DNA of 8,742 nucleotides from Candidatus Pacearchaeota archaeon CG10_big_fil_rev_8_21_14_0_10_32_14 (GCA_002763085.1 PFCY01000074.1:1-8742), one strand, 5' to 3'; counted from the first letter of the stretch, positions 1-6,157 are shown. Notes: generated by a model from the letters alone, not told the origin. Numbers and translations are program-made.

Positions 1-52
1 TAGAAACTAGCCCATTTTTATAATCAATCGAGAAATAAATAATTTGCGGGAA

Positions 53-90
53 GAAACTCACCCCATCTTGAAAGATGGAGATTTCTTTTT
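53..90 (+). terminator. Hairpin plus T5, probable terminator of an upstream gene
   Basis: CCATCT (63-68) and AGATGG (73-78) form a perfect stem with a TGAA loop. GAAA (53-56) and TTTC (82-85) extend it imperfectly. Five T residues follow at once (86-90). This is the layout of a terminator for a plus-strand gene ending left of the window. The rest of 1-127 holds no gene that I can see. A hairpin end of an IS200/IS605-type element is an alternative. Confidence 0.5.
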
Positions 91-127
91 AGTTAAAAAA
101 ATAGAAATAATTCTTCATTTCGTAATC

Positions 128-135
128 TATATAAA
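128..135 (+). promoter_or_regulatory. TATA box for the DUF2339 gene
   Basis: TATATAAA is centred 26.5 bp before the ATG at 158. Archaeal transcription starts about 25-27 bp after the TATA centre, so the mRNA would begin at or next to the start codon (leaderless). No Shine-Dalgarno precedes this ATG, which fits. Confidence 0.6.
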
Positions 136-157
136 CTATAATATATATTAGACTGCT

Positions 158-2056
158 ATGAAAAAAGAGAGGGGCGGACATAGTTCTGTAAGAAAGAGTT
201 CTGAAGCGAATCATAATATTGAAACTAATATTGGAGTTAAGTGGTTTGCGGGGATAGGGATTCTTGCGCTTGTCATTGGAATAGGATTTTTTATTAAATA
301 TGCTATAGAAAATAATTGGATAAGTTATCTTTCGAGAATCATCCTCGGCGTGGTGATTGGGCTTTTACTTGTTGTGGGAGGAGAACTTGTATCGAGAAAA
401 GAAAAATATCTGAATTGGGGAAGGACTCTCATGGGGGGCGGACTGGCGATAACTTATTTCAGTGTTTATGCTGCATATCATTTTGAGGCATATAGAAATG
501 CGATAGGGATAAGCGCAATCATCGATATATTATTATTAACTGCAGTTGTATTGCTCGCGATAATTTTAGCGATAAGAGATGATTCAAAAATTGTCGCATG
601 CGGCGCGTTCTTTTTAGGATACATAACTTCGTTTTTGAGTTTTGAGTTTCAATTGTTGACGCTGTTTTACTTGCTTCTTCTTGGAATTGGATTGTCAATA
701 ATAGTTATAATAAGGAAATGGCAATATATAGGACTTGGAGGAATACTTGTCACATACCTCGCTTATACTTATTATCATGCAGTCAATCCTAATGATTTTT
801 ATTTCTCGCTCGCATATTTGACTATATTCTTTGCAACATACATCATCCAAACTTTAATTTTATCTAGAGAAGATATGAAGGATGGAAATGTTGTTTCAAC
901 GATCGAGAATCTTGTCAACGCATTTTTCTTTTTTAGTTTAGCCTTTACTCTTATACACTCGGAGTTTGCGCAGTTCACATGGATCGTATCGTTATCTTTA
1001 GGAATCATTTATTTAATATTGCATATTGTGTTCAAAGAACTCTCGAAAGAAGACCTAAATTCAGTTTATATTTATCTTTCTGTTTTCTTTTTTACGATAG
1101 TCATTCCTGATTTGCTCGTCGAAGAATGGGTTACAATATTTTTGCTACTTGAAACGATTTTATTAACTGCTCTTGCATTTGTCAACGATGAGAAAGCTCT
1201 TCGTTATTGTTCTTATGGATCTGGTGTAATAAGTGCGTTAACACTTATACTATACGAGTCATTCATATACAAAGAATTAACAATAAATACAATATTGTCC
1301 AATTCCAGTTTTGCAACATTTGTTATTGGGGTTGTAACTTTCATAGGACTAGCTGCTTATCTTTCCGAGTATATAGGAAAAGATGAAGATGTTAAATATT
1401 TTTCAATAATTTATTTTTATACTGGAATCGTTGCATTGATGATATTCATCTCTCTTGAAACGAGCCGAGAAATAACGATAATCCTTTGGATGATTGTGGC
1501 TCTTGTCATCGCTTTTCTCTCTAATGTATCAAAAGAGAAAATATTTTTTAGAGTTTGTTATTCATTTGTATCTTTGATTGCGGTTTTATTATATCTTGTT
1601 GCGCTTGATAATTTGACACCATTTTCATTAAAAAATATTTTGGGAAGCACGAGGAGCATAATAACAATCGTCATAGTCATATGTCTTTATGTAATCTCTA
1701 TGATAAATAATAAAGATAAAGAGAAAATTCTTACTCAGATCTATAGCTGGACAGCGTCGATTCTTTTACTTATTTTAATAATCCTCGAACTGAATGGATT
1801 CATTGTTTCAGTTGGAGCGGTAATACTAGCAATAATCCTTTTATCAATCGGATTAAATTCTTCGAGAAGGGATTTGAGATTGCAGGGAGTTGGAATTTTA
1901 ATTTTTGCAATACTTAAAGTTTTTTTATATGATTCAAGTCAACTCTCAACTTTAGGAAGAACTATCTCATTTATTGTTCTTGGAGTCATTCTCCTGGCTG
2001 CGTCATTTTTATATACAAAATTTAAGAATGAAATTCTTGAAACTTTGATTGATTAA
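158..2056 (+). CDS. DUF2339 family polytopic membrane protein
   Basis: A 632-aa integral membrane protein of unknown function in the DUF2339 family. Hydrophobic segments run almost end to end, roughly 18-20 transmembrane helices, beginning near residues 26-46 and 58-76. The family signature is clear at the N-terminus: IGVKWFAGIGILALVIGIGF, then FFIKYAIENNWIS and a GGGLAITYFSVYAAYHF block at 93-109. It is also clear at the C-terminus (LKVFLYDSSQLSTLGR, about 586-601). Bacterial relatives often carry a cytoplasmic coiled coil before the membrane part; here only about 25 polar residues precede the first helix, so this is a short form. The start at 158 is supported by a TATA box 26.5 bp upstream. 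The stop codon overlaps the stop of the convergent prs gene. A T8 run at 2330-2337, inside prs, could end its transcript. Family assignment is firm, function unknown. Confidence 0.9.
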   Translation: MKKERGGHSSVRKSSEANHNIETNIGVKWFAGIGILALVIGIGFFIKYAIENNWISYLSRIILGVVIGLLLVVGGELVSRKEKYLNWGRTLMGGGLAITYFSVYAAYHFEAYRNAIGISAIIDILLLTAVVLLAIILAIRDDSKIVACGAFFLGYITSFLSFEFQLLTLFYLLLLGIGLSIIVIIRKWQYIGLGGILVTYLAYTYYHAVNPNDFYFSLAYLTIFFATYIIQTLILSREDMKDGNVVSTIENLVNAFFFFSLAFTLIHSEFAQFTWIVSLSLGIIYLILHIVFKELSKEDLNSVYIYLSVFFFTIVIPDLLVEEWVTIFLLLETILLTALAFVNDEKALRYCSYGSGVISALTLILYESFIYKELTINTILSNSSFATFVIGVVTFIGLAAYLSEYIGKDEDVKYFSIIYFYTGIVALMIFISLETSREITIILWMIVALVIAFLSNVSKEKIFFRVCYSFVSLIAVLLYLVALDNLTPFSLKNILGSTRSIITIVIVICLYVISMINNKDKEKILTQIYSWTASILLLILIILELNGFIVSVGAVILAIILLSIGLNSSRRDLRLQGVGILIFAILKVFLYDSSQLSTLGRTISFIVLGVILLAASFLYTKFKNEILETLID

Positions 2057-3036
2057 AATAATTCAGAAATAGATTTACCTTTATAGTCTCTATAAATAGC
2101 TTCGGCGAATAGATCTTCTACGTGAATAATTTCAATCCTTGGATCGGTTATATGATGTGTGTTGCTCGTAATAACTGCGTCGAGAGATTTAACAACTTTG
2201 TCATAGCCTTCTGTAAATAATCCATGAGTTCCGTAACCCATAACTTTTTTTGCCCCTCTCTCTTTCAATCCCTTGACGCCCTCAATCATCGTCCCGCCGG
2301 AATCTATCATATCATCAATAATCAGGACATTTTTTTTATTTACATCTCCAACAATATCAATGACTTCCGGTTCGCCGTCATCTTTTCTGTATTTATTTAT
2401 GAACGCCAAAGGATAATTTCTTCCAGTTCTTTTAGAAAGTTGTTTGCTAAATGATTTTATCCTTGAGACACCGCCAGAATCTGGAGATGCTATGACAAGA
2501 CTTTCAAGTTCTTTAGGATGGTATTCTAAAAGATAATTTACGGCTACTGGAAAACTGTGAAGATTATCAACTGGAACTTCTGCCGGATAATCTCCCTGAA
2601 TCTGTCCTGCATGGAGATCCATTGTTATAATTCTTGAAAGATTTGGAGAAATAGCTTCGGCAATCGCTCGAGATGAAATCGGGACATGTGGTTTGTCTTT
2701 TCTGTCCTGTCTGCTCCATAAAAGATTTGGAAGTACATAATTGACTCTTTCTGCAGATGCGCTCAACAACAAATCTTTCAATAAAATCAATTCAGTTAGC
2801 CAGAAAGATGGGTCTAAAGTTGAGTCTTGAACAAAATATATTTCTTTCCTTCTTACGTTGCATTGGACATGGGGAATAAATTCTTTGTTCCTGAAATGTT
2901 TGACCTCAATTGGATTCAAAGGAAACTCGTCAGAATTTTCTGTTCCGTAATATTTTGTTGAAATATACTTCTGTATAGATTTAGAAAATTCCCATACCAT
3001 TGATTTTGGATCTGCTAAAAGTACTACGTCACCCAT
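2053..3036 (-). CDS. prs: Ribose-phosphate pyrophosphokinase (PRPP synthase)
   Basis: A 327-aa cytoplasmic enzyme that makes 5-phosphoribosyl 1-pyrophosphate from ribose 5-phosphate and ATP, the precursor for nucleotide synthesis and salvage. Two phosphoribosyltransferase-fold halves are recognisable. The first has VRRKEIYFVQ (61-70), the ATP-binding SRQDRKDK (108-115) and the metal/catalytic DLHAGQIQG with H142 (140-148). The second has SPDSGG (184-189), a flexible-loop lysine region INKYRK (213-218) and the PRPP/ribose-5-phosphate loop VLIIDDMIDSGGT (237-249). The usual F-x-D-G-E ATP-contact motif reads FRNKE (48-52), so D and G are changed while F and E remain. Length is normal for the family. 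It lies 50 bp downstream of the MFS gene on the same strand and has its own candidate TATA box. Its stop overlaps that of the convergent DUF2339 gene by four bases. Confidence 0.93.
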   Translation of the reverse strand: MGDVVLLADPKSMVWEFSKSIQKYISTKYYGTENSDEFPLNPIEVKHFRNKEFIPHVQCNVRRKEIYFVQDSTLDPSFWLTELILLKDLLLSASAERVNYVLPNLLWSRQDRKDKPHVPISSRAIAEAISPNLSRIITMDLHAGQIQGDYPAEVPVDNLHSFPVAVNYLLEYHPKELESLVIASPDSGGVSRIKSFSKQLSKRTGRNYPLAFINKYRKDDGEPEVIDIVGDVNKKNVLIIDDMIDSGGTMIEGVKGLKERGAKKVMGYGTHGLFTEGYDKVVKSLDAVITSNTHHITDPRIEIIHVEDLFAEAIYRDYKGKSISELF

Positions 3037-3052
3037 TTGAACAATTAAATAG

Positions 3053-3059
3053 AAAAAAA
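3053..3059 (-). terminator. T7 tract, probable transcription end of the MFS gene
   Basis: On the minus strand seven T residues lie about 28 nt past the MFS stop. Archaeal RNA polymerase can terminate at U-rich tracts without a hairpin. The tract sits between the candidate prs TATA box and the predicted prs transcription start, so it would stop MFS readthrough without cutting the prs message. Confidence 0.4.
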
Positions 3060-3062
3060 CGA

Positions 3063-3070
3063 GTTTAAAA
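3063..3070 (-). promoter_or_regulatory. TATA-like box for prs
   Basis: On the minus strand this reads TTTTAAAC, centred 30.5 bp before the prs ATG. Using the 25-26 bp spacing seen elsewhere in the window, transcription would begin near 3041 and leave a leader of about 5 nt. It is weaker evidence than for the exactly spaced promoters. Confidence 0.4.
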
Positions 3071-3086
3071 TATTTGCTATATAATT

Positions 3087-4265
3087 TTATCTATTTTCTT
3101 CAATAATCCTTTTTGTTTTGAATGAGAGAGTGAAAAAAATAAACATTAAAGCTGAATACAAAATGAATAAAAATTTAAATGGTAAGAAAAGTAAAATAAT
3201 CGCTCCCAAGGCGCTTCCAATTATGAGTCCTATGTGTACTGTAGTGTTGTATGGACCGTAATATCTATATTCTTCTTTTCCTTTGAGTATATCAAAGAAA
3301 TATGCTTCAGTGTTCGGTTCAACTATCGCCATGCCGAAACTTGCTATCACTAATAAAGATAGGATGATGTAGATGTTTGGAATGAAAAAGCAAATCAAAG
3401 AGATTATTGCTACAAAAAAATAACCTATGTTGAACATTTTTCTAAATCCTTTTTTGCCGGCAAGTTTTGAGAAGTGATATTCTAATAATACGAGCGGGAT
3501 TGCGGTGGCAAATAAAAAGTATCCGACCCATTGCTGTGGAAGACCGGATTTTATAATAAACAGCGGGATGTATAAATAAATAAGAGTCCACCATGTCGTG
3601 ACACCCACTCCTAAACAATATGAAATTATTCTATCTTTATCTTTAAAGAAACCTAAAAAGTTTTTCCGAATATCATTATCTGTCCTTTTTTTTCCGTCTT
3701 TGTCTTTAAATCTGAATGATATGAATAATAAAACAGTCAGGATTGCGACAAATGATGAAATTAAAAATACCGTGTTCTCGGAGAATTTAATGAGAATAAA
3801 ACTCGCGATTAGAGGCCCGATTATCCAGGCAGAATTCATAAAGCTGTATATTAAACCTTCACTCCGTGAAACTCTTTTTATTGGAGAATTATCTCTGACA
3901 AGAATTCCGAAACTTGTTATCCTTAAAGAACCCGAAATCGTCAATATTATCGCGATTAAAATAAATAAGTAAATATTTTTTGCAAAATAAAATAAAAAAT
4001 AGCAAGAGGCGAGAATAAATACCGACAGAGAAAATAATTTTGCTTTATCGTTTCTTTCTATGATGGGAATCATTGCAAAGTAAGATAAGAAAGCAACAAA
4101 CATGAGAAAAGCGTTTACGAATCCGACTTTTGATGCACTTCCCAGTAATTTCTCAAGATGAACCGCCCAAATAGTTTGAGTCATTGCAACAGCTATGGAA
4201 AAAACGAAAATGACTGATGCTAATTTCCAAACCCGGTCGGATAAATTCACCTCTCTTGATTTCAT
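3087..4265 (-). CDS. Major facilitator superfamily (MFS) transporter
   Basis: A 392-aa integral membrane protein with about 12 hydrophobic helices in two halves of six, and a polar central loop near residues 180-205 (RFKDKDGKKRTDNDIRKN). MFS marks include a degenerate motif A in the loop between helices 2 and 3 (PIIERNDKAKLF, 67-78) and a glycine-proline in helix 5 (GP at 150-151), as in motif C. The length is typical of a secondary transporter or drug/metabolite exporter; the substrate cannot be read from the sequence. The start is chosen because the ATG lies exactly 25.5 bp from the centre of a TATA-like octamer shared with the divergent nuclease gene, giving a leaderless message. The divergent nuclease and the downstream prs suggest, as inference only, a nucleoside or related metabolite as substrate. 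Confidence 0.85.
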   Translation of the reverse strand: MKSREVNLSDRVWKLASVIFVFSIAVAMTQTIWAVHLEKLLGSASKVGFVNAFLMFVAFLSYFAMIPIIERNDKAKLFSLSVFILASCYFLFYFAKNIYLFILIAIILTISGSLRITSFGILVRDNSPIKRVSRSEGLIYSFMNSAWIIGPLIASFILIKFSENTVFLISSFVAILTVLLFISFRFKDKDGKKRTDNDIRKNFLGFFKDKDRIISYCLGVGVTTWWTLIYLYIPLFIIKSGLPQQWVGYFLFATAIPLVLLEYHFSKLAGKKGFRKMFNIGYFFVAIISLICFFIPNIYIILSLLVIASFGMAIVEPNTEAYFFDILKGKEEYRYYGPYNTTVHIGLIIGSALGAIILLFLPFKFLFILYSALMFIFFTLSFKTKRIIEENR

Positions 4266-4286
4266 CAGTCTTGGTCGCCATAAAAC

Positions 4287-4294
4287 CTTAAAAA
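4287..4294. promoter_or_regulatory. Shared bidirectional TATA element
   Basis: The octamer CTTAAAAA on the plus strand is TTTTTAAG on the minus strand. Its centre (4290.5) is exactly the centre of the 50-bp gap between the divergent ATGs and lies 25.5 bp from each. A-rich possible BRE sequences flank it on both sides: TAAAAC before it on the plus strand, ACAAAAGG before it on the minus strand. One TBP site could therefore drive both leaderless genes. Confidence 0.6.
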
Positions 4295-4315
4295 TCCTTT
4301 TGTCTCACAAATAAA

Positions 4316-5122
4316 ATGAAAAGAGAGAAAAGGAGATTGGTACAACTCTTATTTTTGTTGATATTAGCTTTGATTGTGATGAATTATCATTATCTTGATA
4401 GTTATGCGACTGGAAAGTTTGTAGAATCACAAAAAGAAACAGTAAGTGTGATACGAGTTGTTGACGGTGACACGATAAAAATAAATAATAGCGGAAAGGA
4501 AGATACAGTTCGACTTCTTGGAATAAATACTCCGGAGAAGGGTGAGAGATATTACAAAGAAGCAAAAGATTTTCTTAATTTAACTTTAACGGGGAAAGAA
4601 ATAACTCTTGAGAAAGGAAGAGGCGATAGAGACAGATACGATAGACTCCTTAGATATGTTTTTTTGAATGGGGAAAATGTAAATGAGAAAATAATTAGAG
4701 AAGGTTATGCTAATTATTATTTTCCGAGCGGTTATGATGCACATTCTTTTGAACTGATTAAAGCGTTCGACTCATGTGTAAAAAATAATTTGTATTTTTG
4801 TGAAGCGTCTAAAGATGTTTGCTCTAAATGTATTGTCCTAAAAGAGCTTAATGTCAAAGATCAAGAAGTTGTTTTGTATAATGAATGTGAGAATGAATGT
4901 GATATAACTTCATGGAGCATAAAAGACGAAGGAAGGAAAAAATATATTTTTGGAAATTATACTTTGAATGGAAAGGAGGAAGTGCATATAATAGTTGGAA
5001 GCGGTAAAAATACAAATAATAAATTGATTTGGGTGAGAAGTGATTATGTCTGGAATGAAGACCATGATACTATTTTCTTAAGAGACAATGAAGATGGATT
5101 AGTTTTGTACAAAAGGCATTAG
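4316..5122 (+). CDS. Exported thermonuclease-like protein with C-terminal lamin-tail domain
   Basis: A 268-aa protein with three parts. Residues 1-7 are basic and 9-24 hydrophobic, a signal anchor or uncleaved signal peptide placing the rest outside the membrane. Residues 43-163 are a staphylococcal-nuclease (SNase) domain: VVDGDTIKI (48-56) carries the metal aspartates D50 and D52, VRLLGINTPE (65-74) the catalytic R66 and E74, and RYDRLLRYVFLNG (107-119) the second catalytic arginine R110. N71 stands where staphylococcal nuclease has the calcium ligand D40. Residues 175-268 match the lamin-tail (LTD) Ig-like fold: KDQEVVLYNE, SWSIKDEG, the W239 strand and DTIFLRDNEDG. Six cysteines (154, 162, 169, 172, 191, 195) may form disulfides. 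The expected role is extracellular Ca-dependent cleavage of DNA or RNA, with the LTD aiding binding or surface localisation. The ATG is leaderless with respect to the shared TATA element. Confidence 0.87.
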   Translation: MKREKRRLVQLLFLLILALIVMNYHYLDSYATGKFVESQKETVSVIRVVDGDTIKINNSGKEDTVRLLGINTPEKGERYYKEAKDFLNLTLTGKEITLEKGRGDRDRYDRLLRYVFLNGENVNEKIIREGYANYYFPSGYDAHSFELIKAFDSCVKNNLYFCEASKDVCSKCIVLKELNVKDQEVVLYNECENECDITSWSIKDEGRKKYIFGNYTLNGKEEVHIIVGSGKNTNNKLIWVRSDYVWNEDHDTIFLRDNEDGLVLYKRH

Positions 5123-5135
5123 TTTTTAGTAAACT
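5121..5135 (+). terminator. Short T5 tract and 5-bp inverted repeat after the nuclease gene
   Basis: AGTTT (5121-5125) and AAACT (5131-5135) pair around TTAGT. The T5 run (5123-5127) starts one base after the stop codon. This is a weak but plausibly placed termination signal. Confidence 0.3.
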
Positions 5136-5339
5136 CTGAAACTTAACATCATTTGCTTCTAACTTTGTTGCTTACCTTTAACTCAATTAATAATTTGCTG
5201 CTCCTTACGTCGCAGATTAATAAAAGTATTAATAACACTCCGACTTTGGAGGAGTGCAATTTAATATTCATATTATGGAATATAAAGTGATTAAGATAAA
5301 ATTATTGAAAAATCTCAGTTGCGTAGGTACTGGGCATTA
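5136..5339. other. Intergenic stretch with ATTAATAA repeats, no supported gene
   Basis: I see no credible gene on either strand. The longest ATG ORF that I noticed on the plus strand is 21 codons (5275-5340). The stretch holds three copies of ATTAATAA (5186-5193, 5216-5223, 5228-5235), two TTGCTT words about 15 bp apart near 5155-5175, and a hairpin at 5236-5256. It may be a relic of a lost gene or element, or a non-coding RNA; nothing in it decides between these. Confidence 0.4.
5236..5256. repeat. Inverted repeat CACTCC/GGAGTG
   Basis: CACTCC (5236-5241) and GGAGTG (5251-5256) form a perfect 6-bp stem with a 9-nt loop. It is the only GC-containing stem in this AT-rich gap. No T-run follows, so a simple terminator is less likely than an operator, RNA stem or remnant end of an element. 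Confidence 0.4.
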
Positions 5340-5354
5340 GGAAAAGTTTAAAAA
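5340..5354 (+). promoter_or_regulatory. BRE and TATA box for the ribbon-helix-helix gene
   Basis: The purine-rich GGAAAAG (5340-5346) looks like a TFB recognition element. TTTAAAAA (5347-5354) is centred 25.5 bp before the ATG at 5376, so the transcript should start on the start codon itself. No SD sequence is present. Confidence 0.65.
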
Positions 5355-5373
5355 TACATAGTATTACATAGTA
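5355..5373. promoter_or_regulatory. Tandem operator repeats, probable RHH binding site
   Basis: TACATAGTA occurs at 5355-5363 and again at 5365-5373, a 10-bp period that puts both copies on the same DNA face. Each copy is itself nearly symmetric (TAC/GTA arms). The pair fills the space between the TATA box and the predicted start of transcription. Ribbon-helix-helix proteins commonly bind short tandem sites cooperatively and repress their own gene, so this is the natural candidate for autoregulation. Confidence 0.6.
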
Positions 5374-5375
5374 GT

Positions 5376-5630
5376 ATGGAATCGATTAGTCTAAAATTGG
5401 ATAAGGAATTTCTTAAAGATATTGAGATCATTATGAAAAAAAATAGATATTCAACAAAAACCGAGTTCATTAGGGAAGCAGTTAGAGATAAAATTAAAGA
5501 ACTTGAAAAAAATGAGGTGCTTAAGAAAGTAGATTCGCTTTTTGGAAGCTCTAAGAAGAATATTAGTGATGAGAAATTACATGCTGTACGAAAAGAATTG
5601 GAAGGTCTTTATGAAAAAAAATTTAGATGA
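5376..5630 (+). CDS. Ribbon-helix-helix (CopG/Arc-type) regulator, likely antitoxin-like
   Basis: An 84-aa DNA-binding protein. Residues 3-8 (SISLKL) form the DNA-contacting beta strand, 10-22 the first helix, and 26-45 the second, with the hallmark YSTKTEFIREAVRDKI. This is the RHH fold, active as a dimer and usually bound to tandem operators. The C-terminal 55-84 (LFGSSKKNISDEKLHAVRKE and on) is a charged helical tail of the kind that wraps the toxin in RHH antitoxins paired with PIN or RelE toxins. No toxin gene follows: only a 20-codon ORF overlaps the end. The protein is therefore an orphan antitoxin or a plain transcription regulator. The start is fixed by the TATA spacing. Two 10-bp-spaced repeats just upstream imply autorepression. 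Confidence 0.8.
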   Translation: MESISLKLDKEFLKDIEIIMKKNRYSTKTEFIREAVRDKIKELEKNEVLKKVDSLFGSSKKNISDEKLHAVRKELEGLYEKKFR

Positions 5631-5673
5631 ATTAAATTTTGATGGTCAGCAAAATGAAAAAGAATTTAAATAA
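5611..5673 (+). CDS. Tiny ORF overlapping the RHH gene, possible toxin remnant
   Basis: An ATG at 5611 opens a 20-codon ORF in another frame (MKKNLDELNFDGQQNEKEFK, then TAA). It overlaps the last 20 bases of the RHH gene, the place and overlap where a toxin gene usually starts in an antitoxin-toxin operon. The peptide shows no PIN or RelE motif beyond a generic MKKNLD opening. It could be the stub of a deleted toxin or chance; the next promoter's TATA box overlaps its end. Confidence 0.2.
   Translation: MKKNLDELNFDGQQNEKEFK
5665..5672 (+). promoter_or_regulatory. TATA box for the small membrane-protein pair
   Basis: TTTAAATA is centred at 5668.5, so transcription would begin near 5694. That is past the ATG at 5685 and 12 nt before the ATG at 5706, leaving a short leader with AAGGGG. 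This spacing is the reason for preferring the 5706 start. Confidence 0.45.
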
Positions 5674-5705
5674 CAAAAAGTTGTATGTTTATCAAAAGGG
5701 GAAAA

Positions 5706-5885
5706 ATGTCTAGAAGAAGTAAGAATAGAACAGTTTGGGGAGTTGTTGGAGTTATATTAACTTTGTTTGGTGCAATTGGAACAATTCCTGTATTGTTAAA
5801 CAAAGACTACATTCTTGGTTTACCTCTAACTGCTTTATCTGTAATAGGCGGAATAATTCTAATAGCTTGGTCTTTTAGTGATTAA
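5706..5885 (+). CDS. Small two-TM membrane protein, unknown function
   Basis: A 59-aa protein with a basic head (MSRRSKNR) and two hydrophobic segments at about 10-30 and 38-57, separated by a short polar loop (LNKDY). The basic N-terminus predicts that both ends face the cytoplasm. I recognise no family. An in-frame ATG at 5685 would add seven residues, but the TATA box at 5665 points to a transcript starting near 5694, and a purine-rich AAGGGG lies just before 5706. The next gene starts one base after its stop, so the two are almost surely co-transcribed and perhaps act together in the membrane. Confidence 0.6.
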   Translation: MSRRSKNRTVWGVVGVILTLFGAIGTIPVLLNKDYILGLPLTALSVIGGIILIAWSFSD

Positions 5886-5886
5886 A

Positions 5887-6153
5887 ATGGATGAGGAAAT
5901 AAAAAAGAAAAATATTTTGGATTTACAATTTCAAAAATATCTCATTATCGCCTCCACATCAGTCATTATTGGATTTACATATCTCATTGGTGTGATGATT
6001 GCTATGATGACCAAACAAATTATATTGGAAAATTATGAAATGATGCTGGCATTATTTTTTATTTCAACAGTAGTTATCGGCGTGTGTTCAGTTTTTCTTT
6101 TAAACTCTATTTTCCACCTGCGCATCATTCCAGACATAATAAAAGAACTTTAG
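5887..6153 (+). CDS. Small two-TM membrane protein, unknown function
   Basis: An 88-aa protein with a charged head (MDEEIKKKN), two hydrophobic helices at about 18-41 and 53-75, and a polar connector (TKQIILENYE). No recognised family. The ATG at 5887 begins one base after the stop of the preceding small membrane gene. A GTG at 5878 would extend it by three residues into that gene and is less likely. The tight spacing marks a two-gene operon with translational coupling. The two proteins could form a small heteromeric membrane complex, but nothing in the sequence shows a function. A T-rich terminator follows directly. Confidence 0.6.
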   Translation: MDEEIKKKNILDLQFQKYLIIASTSVIIGFTYLIGVMIAMMTKQIILENYEMMLALFFISTVVIGVCSVFLLNSIFHLRIIPDIIKEL

Positions 6154-6157
6154 GGAG

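Noticed and set aside
799..1008. Minus-strand ORF inside the DUF2339 gene
   Set aside because: Fully antisense to a well-supported coding region, no promoter, no recognisable protein.
2224..2454. Plus-strand ORF inside prs
   Set aside because: Shadow of the conserved PRPP synthase frame; composition is not protein-like.
3598..3972. Plus-strand 124-codon ORF inside the MFS gene
   Set aside because: Antisense to clear transmembrane segments, with no TATA box at the expected distance and no domain.
4305..4565. Minus-strand ORF over the start of the nuclease gene
   Set aside because: Overlaps the conserved SNase motifs and the shared promoter; a chance open frame.
5275..5340. 21-codon ORF MEYKVIKIKLLKNLSCVGTG and on
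   Set aside because: No TATA box at 25-26 bp, no SD at useful distance, ends before the RHH promoter; too short to support.
5123..5375. Possible C/D box small RNA
   Set aside because: CTGA and a near C-box word occur only in the wrong order, with no paired C'/D' boxes.
5685..5705. Upstream in-frame ATG for the first small membrane protein
   Set aside because: It lies before the transcription start predicted from the TATA box at 5665, so the 5706 start is preferred.
5878..5886. GTG start for the second small membrane protein
   Set aside because: It would overlap the preceding gene by 8 bases and add only three residues; the ATG at 5887 suits the tight operon spacing.
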